NCBI GenBank assembly: GCA_934526015.1
Contig: CAKSZY010000048.1
Coordinates: forward strand, 1 to 12,523
DNA length: 12,523 bases
Direction of reading: 5' to 3'
DNA from: an uncultured Dokdonella sp.
Lineage (GTDB): Bacteria; Pseudomonadota; Gammaproteobacteria; Xanthomonadales; Rhodanobacteraceae
The notes under the pieces were generated by a model. The model ran no database searches. It saw only the letters and a program-made list of their open reading frames with translations, and was not told the DNA's origin. Position 1 is the first letter of the stretch. Each line of letters begins with the position of its first letter. Both the position numbers and the translations under genes were made by a program. Below, one piece after another: positions 1 to 6,918 of this stretch.

Positions 1-25
1 CGAAGGGAAGGCTGGCGCCGACGCA

Positions 26-125
26 AGAATGCAAGGCTGCATTCTGGTGAAAACGCATGCTGGTCCCTTCTCCCCGTGGCGACGGGGAGAAGGTGCGGCG
101 GCAGCCGCGGATGAGGGGCGCTTTC
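26..125 (+). repeat. hairpin-rich intergenic repeat, copy 1
   Basis: Three stem-loops lie in series. AGAATGCA/TGCATTCT (26-33 with 38-45, 4-nt loop) is a perfect 8-bp stem. CCTTCTCCCCG/CGGGGAGAAGG (66-76 with 83-93) is a perfect 11-bp stem. GCGGC/GCCGC (95-99 with 104-108) has a GGCA loop. Bases 82-125 are identical to the reverse complement of 12442-12485, and the similarity continues outward (TCTGGTGAAA at 43-52 matches the last bases of the window reversed). A diverged copy in the same orientation lies at 12289-12367. I infer a dispersed REP-like element. No coding sequence is supported here; the short frames that cross it are chance. Confidence 0.8.
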
Positions 126-227
126 CGTCTTTCCGGCATCCCGATGCGCATTCGCTCCGCCAGCGCAGATGCGCGATCCGCAATTGCCGTTCACACGCGC
201 TGAGACGCGTGGCGCGACAATCGCCGC

Positions 228-1325
228 ATGTCCGCGCACGATCCCGACGACCTGACCCGCGCGGCCCGCATCAAGGGCCGCGGTGCGGCGTCGAACCACG
301 AAGGCCGCTTCGAGGCGATCGCGAAGACGCGCGAGGACGACGGCTGGCATCGCGAGGCCGAGCCGCCGCCACGCCCGCCGACCGAGGTCACGCTCGAGCG
401 CGCGCGCACGATCATCAGCCGCAATGATTCTCCGGACATCCCGTTCACCCAATCGGTCAACCCGTACCGCGGCTGCGAGCACGGCTGCATCTACTGCTAT
501 GCGCGGCCGTCGCACAGCTGGCTCAACCTCTCGCCCGGGCTCGATTTCGAGACCCGGCTGTTCGCCAAGACGAATGCCGCCGAGCGCCTGCGCGAGGAAC
601 TCGCGCGCCGCGGTTACACCTGTTCGCCGATCAATCTCGGCGCCAACACCGATCCCTATCAGCCGATCGAGCGCAAGCACCGCATCACGCGCCAGGTCAT
701 CGAAGTACTCGCCGAGCATCGCCATCCGCTGACGATCGTGACCAAGAACGCGCTGGTCGAACGCGACCTCGACCTGCTCGAGCCGATGGCGCGCCAGCGC
801 CTCGTGCAGGTGTTCCTCTCGGTGACCTCGCTCGACAACCGCCTCGCCAGCACCCTCGAACCGCGTGCCAGCGCACCGCATCGACGTCTCGAGACGATCG
901 CACGCCTCAACGCCGCCGGCGTTCCGTGCGGCGTGCTGGTCGCACCGATTATCCCGGCCGTCACCGATGCGTTCCTGGAGGACATCCTCGAACGCGCGGC
1001 GGCCGGCGGGGCCCGCCATGCCGGCTACACGGTCATCCGCCTGCCGCACGAACTCAAGGACCTGTTCCGCGAATGGCTCGACCTGCACGTTCCCGAACGC
1101 GCCGAACACGTGATGAGCCTGATCCGGCAGATGCGCGGCGGCCGCGACAACGACCCGGAGTTCGGATCGCGCATGCGCGGTGAAGGCGTGTTCGCCGAAC
1201 TGATCCGCCAGCGCTTCCGTCTGGCCTGCCGCCGGCACGGCATGAACTCCACGCGCGATCTCGGACTCGACACGTCGCGGTTTGCCGTGCCGCGCCCGCC
1301 TTCGGCACAGGACAGCCTGTTCTGA
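228..1325 (+). CDS. PA0069-family radical SAM protein
   Basis: This 365-residue protein has the radical SAM signature CEHGCIYC (Cys83, Cys87, Cys90; C-x3-C-x2-C), which would bind a 4Fe-4S cluster and cleave S-adenosylmethionine. The preceding NPYRGC (residues 78-83) and following YARPSH (91-96) are characteristic of the PA0069/Rv2578c group, which is related to spore photoproduct lyase (SplB). No substrate is known for this family, so I assign none. The protein is cytosolic: there is no signal peptide or membrane segment. The start at 228 gives the conserved N-terminal extension (SNHEGRF at 22-28); no clear Shine-Dalgarno precedes it. It stands alone, 140 bases before the acyltransferase, so co-transcription is possible but not shown. 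Confidence 0.9.
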   Translation: MSAHDPDDLTRAARIKGRGAASNHEGRFEAIAKTREDDGWHREAEPPPRPPTEVTLERARTIISRNDSPDIPFTQSVNPYRGCEHGCIYCYARPSHSWLNLSPGLDFETRLFAKTNAAERLREELARRGYTCSPINLGANTDPYQPIERKHRITRQVIEVLAEHRHPLTIVTKNALVERDLDLLEPMARQRLVQVFLSVTSLDNRLASTLEPRASAPHRRLETIARLNAAGVPCGVLVAPIIPAVTDAFLEDILERAAAGGARHAGYTVIRLPHELKDLFREWLDLHVPERAEHVMSLIRQMRGGRDNDPEFGSRMRGEGVFAELIRQRFRLACRRHGMNSTRDLGLDTSRFAVPRPPSAQDSLF

Positions 1326-1413
1326 AGCGGCCGCGCAGCGCTGCCGTGCGGGTTCGGCAAGCGCCGGGCCCGCGATGCCGGCAGCATCTCTTCAACGGTT
1401 CGACCGGGCACCC

Positions 1414-1442
1414 CTGACGCCTGCCGGCAGATGCACTATCGT
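1414..1442 (+). promoter_or_regulatory. possible sigma-70 promoter of the acyltransferase gene
   Basis: CTGACG (1414-1419, 4 of 6 to TTGACA) and TATCGT (1437-1442, 4 of 6 to TATAAT) are separated by exactly 17 bases and end 23 bases before the ATG at 1466. The spacing is ideal but both hexamers are imperfect, so this is a candidate only. Confidence 0.35.
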
Positions 1443-1465
1443 GCCGGCGTCCCGGCCGAGGTCCC

Positions 1466-2596
1466 ATGCGCACGCTTCCTTCCGAACTGCCGGCCTTGAC
1501 CGGCCTGCGCGGGTTTGCCGCGCTCTGGGTGCTGCTGCTCCACGTCTGGCACTTCGCCGGTGAGCCGGCGCTGCAGCCGTGGGCCGGCGGGCCGGCATTC
1601 GCGCCGCTGTTCAGTACCGGCTGGGCCGGCGTCGATGTCTTCTTCTGCCTGTCGGCCTTCCTGCTGGCGATGCCGTATGCGCGCTGGCGCAGCCAGGGCG
1701 CGGCGCGACCGGATTCCGGGCGCTACTTGTGGCGGCGCGTGCTGCGCATCTATCCGGCCTACCTGCTGCAGCTCGGCGTCCTGCTCGGCATCAGCGCACT
1801 GACCGGCCACGGGCGCATGCTCGACCCCGGCGAGTTCGTCGCCCACCTGTTCCTCTGGTTCAACGTCGGTCGCGACTGGGTGGCGCCGCTGGTCGGCGTC
1901 TGGTTCACCCTGCCGATCGAGTTCGGTTTCTATCTGCTGCTGCCGTTCCTCGCACCGATGCTCGATCGCCGGCGCTGGCCGTGGCTGCTCGCAGGCGCGG
2001 TCGTGCTCAGCATCGGCTGGCGCTGGATCGCCTGGAACCTGGCGGCCGGCGAGCCGGTGCCGGTGCGGGTGATCGAGATCGAACGCCTGCCCGGACGCCT
2101 CGACCAGTTCGTCATCGGCATGCTCGCCGGCAGCGCCTTCATCGCCACCCTGGCGAACGGCTGGCGGCCGCGGCGCCCCGGCCTGTGGTTCTGCGGCGGC
2201 GTGGCCGGTTGCGTCGTCCTGCTGGCCGTCCTGCATCGCATCCGTTTCGATTACTGGGATGGTCATCCGCTGCTGTTCGTCTGGCATGCGCTGTTCAGTG
2301 CCTGCCTGGTGCCGGTGCTGCTGGCCGCGGCCTGGGGCGAACGCGGCGCGCTCGTGCTGTTCGGCAGCCGCGTCCTGCGCGAGCTCGGCCGCATCAGTTT
2401 CGGCGTCTACCTGTGGCACCTGCCGATCGCACTGGCGGTGCTGCCGTACCTTCCAGGTGCGTGGTCCGGCGCAACGAAACTCATTGCGCTGCTCGTGATC
2501 GTGCTGCCCGCCACGATCGTCGTCGCCGGGGTGTCCTATCTCCTCGTCGAACGCCCGCTGCTCGAACGCGGCAAGCGCCCGCCGGCATCTTCCTGA
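1466..2596 (+). CDS. acyltransferase 3 family membrane protein
   Basis: This 376-residue polytopic membrane protein belongs to the acyltransferase 3 (OafA/NodX-type) family, which moves acyl groups, often acetyl, onto extracytoplasmic glycans, lipids or other acceptors. Family motifs appear in the expected order: LTGLRGFAAL with the likely catalytic His26 (LLLHVW), FFCLSAFL (59-66), RRVLRIYPAY (90-99), WFTLPIEFGFYLLLP (146-160) and GRISFGVYLWHLPI near residue 308, followed by a last membrane helix and the VERPLLER tail. It has the length of the bare membrane domain, with no fused SGNH hydrolase. A GAGG (1458-1461) precedes the ATG at slightly short spacing. It is convergent with the YkgJ-type gene. 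The acceptor cannot be predicted because no glycan biosynthesis genes are nearby. Confidence 0.9.
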   Translation: MRTLPSELPALTGLRGFAALWVLLLHVWHFAGEPALQPWAGGPAFAPLFSTGWAGVDVFFCLSAFLLAMPYARWRSQGAARPDSGRYLWRRVLRIYPAYLLQLGVLLGISALTGHGRMLDPGEFVAHLFLWFNVGRDWVAPLVGVWFTLPIEFGFYLLLPFLAPMLDRRRWPWLLAGAVVLSIGWRWIAWNLAAGEPVPVRVIEIERLPGRLDQFVIGMLAGSAFIATLANGWRPRRPGLWFCGGVAGCVVLLAVLHRIRFDYWDGHPLLFVWHALFSACLVPVLLAAAWGERGALVLFGSRVLRELGRISFGVYLWHLPIALAVLPYLPGAWSGATKLIALLVIVLPATIVVAGVSYLLVERPLLERGKRPPASS

Positions 2597-2597
2597 G

Positions 2598-2621
2598 GGA
2601 CGACGCCTGCGGCGACCGTCC
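2598..2621 (+). terminator. possible bidirectional terminator between convergent genes
   Basis: A stem-loop is formed by GGAC...GTCC enclosing a perfect CGCC-TGC-GGCG hairpin, directly after the acyltransferase stop codon and 14 bases from the stop of the convergent gene. The U tract is almost absent (two T), so intrinsic termination would be weak. The position is the main support. Confidence 0.35.
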
Positions 2622-2635
2622 TTCGCGCGGCAGGC

Positions 2636-3322
2636 TCAGTCGACCACGATCGCCGCGATCAGCGCGCGCTTGCGTGCCCGCAGCCGCCGCACCGCAGCGG
2701 GGTTGTCGAAGGCTTCGAGGAAGGCGGTGGTGAGGTCGTAGGCGCGCACGTCGAAGCCCGCGTGCAGCAGCGCCGACTGACGCCCTTCGCGGTGGCCGCC
2801 GGCGCGTTCGCGCAGCAGCGGCACGGTCGGCACCTCGGTCTGGCCGTCGGCCGCCCGGTACTCGGCGATGCAGGCCTCGACATCGGTGGAATGATGGTTG
2901 CGGCAGGCGAACGGCCGTGCCGGATGGATCGAACAGCGTTCGTCGACGAGGAAGCAGCAGGCGATGTTGCTCGCCTGGTGTTCGCGTGGCGTCAGCGTGC
3001 GGATCGTCGCCGCGTTGCGGCGTGCCGCGGCGACGACCTGCTCACGCGTGGCCACGTCGAGGCGCGTGCGCGCGTATTCGACGATCGCCAGCACCTCGTC
3101 GGCGCGGGCATCGACCTTGTAGCGGCAACACCATGCGCAACCGGCGCGGCAGGCGAGGCGGGCACCGGATTCCGCCAAGGCCGCGTCGACGGTGTGCTGG
3201 TGGCGGCGAAACGAGGCGCCGACCGCGGTCAGCGGATCGCCGCGCGCAAGCTCGCCGCTTGCGGTCGCGTGTTCGGCGAAGCCGATGCGACGGAACTCGG
3301 CGGTGGGCTCCTCGTGGCTCAT
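2636..3322 (-). CDS. YkgJ-family cysteine-cluster protein
   Basis: This 228-residue cytosolic protein has the YkgJ (Fe-S or zinc-chelating) signature. CRAGCAWCC places Cys58, Cys62, Cys65 and Cys66, and a second set lies in ACCFLVDERCSIHPARPFAC (Cys122, Cys123, Cys130, Cys140), with Cys151 further on. Family members are thought to bind a metal or Fe-S cluster; no reaction has been established. I chose the ATG at 3322 (MSHEEPTAEF), because the open frame further upstream runs antiparallel through the coding region of the next gene and is composition-driven. The start lies 10 bases after the stop codon of the beta-helix gene on the same strand, so the two are probably co-transcribed. No good Shine-Dalgarno is visible; translation may depend on coupling. 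Confidence 0.85.
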   Translation of the reverse strand: MSHEEPTAEFRRIGFAEHATASGELARGDPLTAVGASFRRHQHTVDAALAESGARLACRAGCAWCCRYKVDARADEVLAIVEYARTRLDVATREQVVAAARRNAATIRTLTPREHQASNIACCFLVDERCSIHPARPFACRNHHSTDVEACIAEYRAADGQTEVPTVPLLRERAGGHREGRQSALLHAGFDVRAYDLTTAFLEAFDNPAAVRRLRARKRALIAAIVVD

Positions 3323-3332
3323 GCGGGCGACG

Positions 3333-4508
3333 CTACAGCAACGGATCGAAGCCGTCGACGAACAGCGGAACCTCACCGAACTCGTGCGCGCCGATGTCGA
3401 TCGTGCCGTGGACCACGCGCGGCGAAGCGGCCTGCGGATGGCGATAGGCGGAGACCGGTGCCAGCGGCCAGCCGGCGCCACTGCCGGGCGCGATGCCGGC
3501 GTCGATCGCCGGCGATCCGGGCAGCAGGCGGTAATCGTGCTGGGCGGCATCGACGAACATCGGATCGGCACCGGCGAGGTTGTTCTCCAGCAGCGCACCG
3601 GGCTGCGTGCTGAGGGTGCCGGGGCCGAAAAAGATGTTGTTGCGCACGATTGCCGGCGCGCCGACCGCGCCATCGATCTTCAGGAAGGTGCCACTCGCGC
3701 GCAGGTTGACGAAGGTGTTGTTGACCACGAACAGGCGCAGGTCGGGATGCGGATTGCCTTCGCTGAGGTAGTCGAGCATGGCGCCGTTCTGCGAAGTCGA
3801 CGGCTGCTGGATCAGGTTGCCGATGACGAACGTCAGGCCGCCGTTCGGCAGGTTGATCTCGTAGCTCGCCGTGCCGCCCGCTTCGCCACTCAGGCGGTTG
3901 TAGAGGATGAGGTTCTCGCGGGCCCGCGACTTCAGCAGGTGGCCGACCACGGCGTGATGCGACCAGTTGTGGCGGAACACCAGGCGATCGATGTGGCCGA
4001 TGTAGAGATTGTGGGTGTAGCCGTCGCCGGCGCCGTTGTAGGCGAACTCGCTGAACTCGATGGTGATCGTGCTGCCGCTCGCGGCGCTGGTCAGGATGCC
4101 GTTCTGGTTGTGGTGGAAGCGGGCATTGCGCACGGTCAGGTTGCGCCCTTCCTGGCGGATGCCGGCGCCATTGCCGTCCGGCACGGTCGCCCCGCTCAGC
4201 TCGATGTTCTCGATCACCGTGTCGTGACCGGCAATCACCCAGATCGCCTTGCCCTGCGCATGCTGGCCGGCAGCGTCGATGCGTGCGCGCCCGTTCACGC
4301 CGACCAGGTGCAGGCCGTTCTTCGACCAGGCACAGACATTGCCGTCGTAGTTGCCGGCGGCATCGATGCGGATGGTGTCCCCATGGCTGGCCGCGGCAAT
4401 CGCCGCACACGGCGTGGCATGCGGCTGGCCGGGGCCGACCTCGAGGACGGCGGCATGCCCGACAACGGCGATCGACACGAAAAGGAATGCGGCGGGGAGT
4501 CGATGCAT
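3333..4508 (-). CDS. secreted right-handed parallel beta-helix protein
   Basis: This 391-residue exported protein has a Sec signal peptide at residues 1-19 (MHRLPAAFLFVSIAVVGHA). The body (about 20-330) shows the short Asn/Gly-rich turns of pectate-lyase-like beta-helices, for example VIENIELSGA, LTVRNARFHHNQNGI, LILYNRLSG, LFVVNNTFVN and AIVRNNIFFG. The C-terminal part has SPAIDAG (332-338) and DIGAHEF (371-377), typical of the 'choice-of-anchor Q' module, and the protein ends with LFVDGFDPLL. I see no catalytic motif that identifies a polysaccharide substrate. The start is set by GGAG seven bases before the ATG (CTCC at 4516-4519 on the plus strand). It is followed 10 bases later by the YkgJ-type gene and preceded, after 161 empty bases, by the cupredoxin gene. 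The C-terminal tag is shared with the neighbours. Confidence 0.85.
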   Translation of the reverse strand: MHRLPAAFLFVSIAVVGHAAVLEVGPGQPHATPCAAIAAASHGDTIRIDAAGNYDGNVCAWSKNGLHLVGVNGRARIDAAGQHAQGKAIWVIAGHDTVIENIELSGATVPDGNGAGIRQEGRNLTVRNARFHHNQNGILTSAASGSTITIEFSEFAYNGAGDGYTHNLYIGHIDRLVFRHNWSHHAVVGHLLKSRARENLILYNRLSGEAGGTASYEINLPNGGLTFVIGNLIQQPSTSQNGAMLDYLSEGNPHPDLRLFVVNNTFVNLRASGTFLKIDGAVGAPAIVRNNIFFGPGTLSTQPGALLENNLAGADPMFVDAAQHDYRLLPGSPAIDAGIAPGSGAGWPLAPVSAYRHPQAASPRVVHGTIDIGAHEFGEVPLFVDGFDPLL

Positions 4509-4669
4509 CGACAGGCTCCGACAGGTCGACGCAGGGTAGCGTGCTGCTGCCGGCATTCTGCGCGGGAGTTGGCGTTTGCGGTGGCCGCTGCGCGGCGCGT
4601 CTGCATCCGGTCCGCTTGCTGGCGGTGCGCCTCGCGGCTTGGCCGTGCATGAACATTGCGTGCGCGGAT

Positions 4670-5119
4670 TCAGTCGAACCCGTCGGCAAACAGCGACGGC
4701 ACCACGCGCAGCGAGCCGAGCATGCCCTGCGCGTAGTGGAAATCGCAGAAGAACGGAAACTCGCCCGCAGCGACGAGCACGCGTTCGGCTTCGCCGCCGG
4801 AGGTGATCGAGCCGATCGGACTGCCCGGGTCGATCGTCGCCATGCCGCCGCTGACGAGACCACCGTAGAGCGGATGCATGCCGAAGTCCGGGGTGGCGCG
4901 GAACACGATGCGCGTGCCTTCGCTCACCGTCGCGCAGCGCGGGCGATAGCGGAACGGATTGGTCGGATCGTCGTTGGCGATGACCAGTTCGGCGAGGCCG
5001 CGGCGGTCGGCGAAGTCGGTCGCGATGCAATTGTTGAGCGCAGCCGCAGGCTGTGCCGCCAGCATGGCCATCGCGCCGATCAGACGAACGGTGGCGGCGT
5101 GCGCATGAACGGACTTCAT
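4670..5119 (-). CDS. secreted cupredoxin (plastocyanin-like copper protein)
   Basis: This 149-residue protein has a Sec signal peptide (about residues 1-27; hydrophobic LIGAMAMLAA and a PAAA cleavage region). The mature part is one cupredoxin fold. The type 1 copper ligands are visible: His82 in GMHPLYGG, then Cys125, His128 and Met133 in FFCDFHYAQGMLG, with the C-x2-H-x4-M spacing of plastocyanin. Cys31 and Cys62 could form a disulfide. It should therefore bind copper and transfer electrons in the periplasm or outside the cell; the partner is unknown. The chain stops exactly after LFADGFD, a motif also found in the two neighbouring exported proteins. A CRP-type palindrome ends two bases upstream of the ATG. 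The 161-base gap to the next gene leaves operon membership open. Confidence 0.85.
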   Translation of the reverse strand: MKSVHAHAATVRLIGAMAMLAAQPAAALNNCIATDFADRRGLAELVIANDDPTNPFRYRPRCATVSEGTRIVFRATPDFGMHPLYGGLVSGGMATIDPGSPIGSITSGGEAERVLVAAGEFPFFCDFHYAQGMLGSLRVVPSLFADGFD

Positions 5120-5121
5120 CG

Positions 5122-5137
5122 TGTGAATGGGCTCACA
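5122..5137. promoter_or_regulatory. CRP/Clp-type operator TGTGA-N6-TCACA
   Basis: TGTGAATGGGCTCACA is a perfect match to the CRP half-site consensus with the canonical 6-base spacer; the dyad extends to GTGTGA/TCACAC (5121-5126 with 5133-5138). Xanthomonads use the CRP-like regulator Clp with similar sites. It sits in the divergent region, next to the cupredoxin ATG (5119) and 64 bases before the DUF1800 ATG (5202). At that place it could repress the minus-strand gene as a roadblock, or activate the plus-strand operon (a start near 5171 would put its centre at -41.5). No such start is demonstrated. Confidence 0.65.
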
Positions 5138-5160
5138 CCGCGTCGATGACGGGAGCCGCT

Positions 5161-5190
5161 AGTGTCGCCGTGGCCGATGCGGGCAGTCAA
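5161..5190 (-). promoter_or_regulatory. possible minus-strand promoter of the cupredoxin gene
   Basis: Reading the minus strand, TTGACT (5190-5185, 5 of 6 to consensus) is followed after 18 bases by GACACT (5166-5161, 3 of 6). Transcription would start near 5154, placing the CRP-type dyad at about +25, a position compatible with repression. The weak -10 keeps confidence low. Confidence 0.3.
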
Positions 5191-5201
5191 AGGACGGGGA
5201 C

Positions 5202-6914
5202 ATGCAGATGCGGACGGGCTTGCGTGCAGCGGCATTCATGGTCGCATCGATGACCCTCGGCAGCGCTGCATGCGCCGGCGAACACCTGTTCGATTCCGGC
5301 TTCGACCACCGCGCCGAAGGACCGTACTCGCAAGCCGATGCCGTGCGTTTCCTGACCCAGGCGACGTTCGGCCCGACCCTCGCCGAGATCGAGCGCCTGC
5401 GCGCGATCGGCTACAACAGCTGGCTGGCCGAACAGGCCGCGGCCGCGCCGAGCCTGCATCGTCCGTATCTGGAAGCGCAGGCCGCCGCCGGCCTCAACAT
5501 CTATCAGAACAGCCGCCAGGAGGCCTGGTGGCTGCATGCCCTGCGCGGTCCGGACCAGTTGCGCCAGCGGGTTGCTTTCGCCTTGAGCGAACTGCTGGTG
5601 GTGTCCGACCAGGGCGGCGCGATCGAGGGCTATCCGATCGCGATGGCGAACTATTACGACATCCTCGTCAACAACGCCTTCGGCAATTACCGCAGCCTGC
5701 TTGAACAGGTGACGCTGAGCCCGGTCATGGGCCACTACCTGTCGATGTTCAAGAACCGCAAGCCCGACCCCGTGCTCGGCATCCGCCCCGACGAGAACTA
5801 TGCGCGCGAGATCATGCAGCTGTTCTCGGTCGGCCTCGTCCAGTTGAACATGGACGGCAGCGTCGTCAGCGCGGGCGGCCAGCCGGTGCCGACCTACGGC
5901 CAGGACACGATCCGCGGCTTCGCCCACGTGTTCACCGGCTGGAACTGGGCCAACTGCCCGAGCAACAACTGGCAATGGTGTCCGTCCGGACCGGTCGACT
6001 GGCCCGATTCCGGCTGGGATGCGTACTGGCTGCAACCGATGGCGCCGATGGCGGCCTATCACGCCAGCGAAGGCAGCAAGCAGTTGCTCGTCTATCCCGG
6101 CGTGGCCCTGCCGGGCGGCGTGCTCGCTGCCGGTGGAAGCGCGCAGTCGGACCTGCAGGCCGCGCTCGACAACGTGTTCGACCATCCCAACGTGGCGCCG
6201 TTCATCGCCCGCCACCTGATCAAGCGGCTGGTGTCGAGCAATCCGAGTCCGGCCTACGTCGGCCGCGTCGCCAGCGTGTTTGCCAACAACGGCCTCGGTA
6301 CGCGCGGCGACCTCGGCGCCACCGTGCGTGCCGTGCTGATGGACCCCGAGGCACGCACGCTGCCGACGCTGGACAGTCATCGCGGCAAGCTGCGCGAGCC
6401 GCTGCTGCGCCTGACCCAGCTCTGGCGCGCGCTCGACGCGAGCGCCGACGACGGCCGCTATCGCGAATGGAACCCGGAGTTCTCGTTTGCCCAGGGCGCC
6501 CTGCGCGCACCGAGCGTGTTCAACTTCTTCCTGCCCGACTACCGGCCTCCCGGCGAACTGGCGAACCTCGGCCTCGATGCGCCGGAGTTCCAGATCACCA
6601 CCGACACCACGATCGCCAGCGTCGCCGGCGCGCTCGGCGCCAAGGTGTTCTGGGCCTGGCGCGGCAACCCGGGTTCGTCGTCCGAGGACATCCTCGTCGA
6701 CCTCGCCCCGGAGCTGCCGGTGGCCGCCGATCCGCGACGCCTGGTCGACCGCTACGACCTGCTGTTCATGGCCCGCACGATGTCGCCCTTCATGTTCGAC
6801 ACCCTCGTGACCTATCTCGCAACGTTCCCGAACACGAACGATGGCCGCCGTTCCCGCGTGCAGAACGCGGTGTGGCTGATCCAGAGTTCCCCCGAATACG
6901 CCATCGAGCGCTGA
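5202..6914 (+). CDS. exported DUF1800 family protein
   Basis: This 570-residue protein has a Sec signal peptide (residues 1-25, cleavage after SAACA) followed at once by LFDSGFD (29-35) and then a complete DUF1800 domain from about residue 43. Hallmarks are AVRFLTQATFGPT (47-59), ENYAREIMQLFSVGL (198-212), and the PFIARHLIKRLVSSNPSP stretch (333-350). The reaction of DUF1800 is unknown; its genes are commonly paired with DUF1501, as here, where the next ATG follows four bases after the stop. Two starts are possible: AAAGGA (5189-5194) fits the ATG at 5202, while GGGGA (5196-5200) fits an in-frame ATG at 5208; the protein differs by two residues. The control region is shared with the divergent cupredoxin gene and contains the CRP-type dyad. 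The tag after the signal peptide is unusual, since the neighbours carry it at the C-terminus. Confidence 0.9.
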   Translation: MQMRTGLRAAAFMVASMTLGSAACAGEHLFDSGFDHRAEGPYSQADAVRFLTQATFGPTLAEIERLRAIGYNSWLAEQAAAAPSLHRPYLEAQAAAGLNIYQNSRQEAWWLHALRGPDQLRQRVAFALSELLVVSDQGGAIEGYPIAMANYYDILVNNAFGNYRSLLEQVTLSPVMGHYLSMFKNRKPDPVLGIRPDENYAREIMQLFSVGLVQLNMDGSVVSAGGQPVPTYGQDTIRGFAHVFTGWNWANCPSNNWQWCPSGPVDWPDSGWDAYWLQPMAPMAAYHASEGSKQLLVYPGVALPGGVLAAGGSAQSDLQAALDNVFDHPNVAPFIARHLIKRLVSSNPSPAYVGRVASVFANNGLGTRGDLGATVRAVLMDPEARTLPTLDSHRGKLREPLLRLTQLWRALDASADDGRYREWNPEFSFAQGALRAPSVFNFFLPDYRPPGELANLGLDAPEFQITTDTTIASVAGALGAKVFWAWRGNPGSSSEDILVDLAPELPVAADPRRLVDRYDLLFMARTMSPFMFDTLVTYLATFPNTNDGRRSRVQNAVWLIQSSPEYAIER

Positions 6915-6918
6915 TGCC

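Noticed and set aside
29..427. 132-residue plus-strand frame overlapping the start of the radical SAM gene
   Set aside because: It starts within the hairpin repeat, is Arg/Ala-rich in its overlap with the real gene and has no recognisable feature.
1374..1388. GATGC-CGGCA-GCATC hairpin as terminator of the radical SAM gene
   Set aside because: The stem is only five base pairs and is followed by TCTTC rather than a T run; such hairpins are frequent by chance at this GC content.
1436..2419. 327-residue minus-strand frame opposite the acyltransferase gene
   Set aside because: It is Gln/Ala/Glu/Arg-rich, a typical antisense image of a Leu-rich membrane protein, with no motif.
3192..4652. 486-residue plus-strand frame opposite the beta-helix gene
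   Set aside because: It is low-complexity Val/Ala/Asp/Gly antisense translation; the minus strand has a signal peptide, ribosome binding site and beta-helix repeats.
5202..5290. Lipoprotein signal in the DUF1800 protein (Cys24 in GSAACAG)
   Set aside because: The -3 position is Ser rather than Leu or a similar residue, while ACA followed by Gly fits ordinary signal peptidase cleavage after residue 25.
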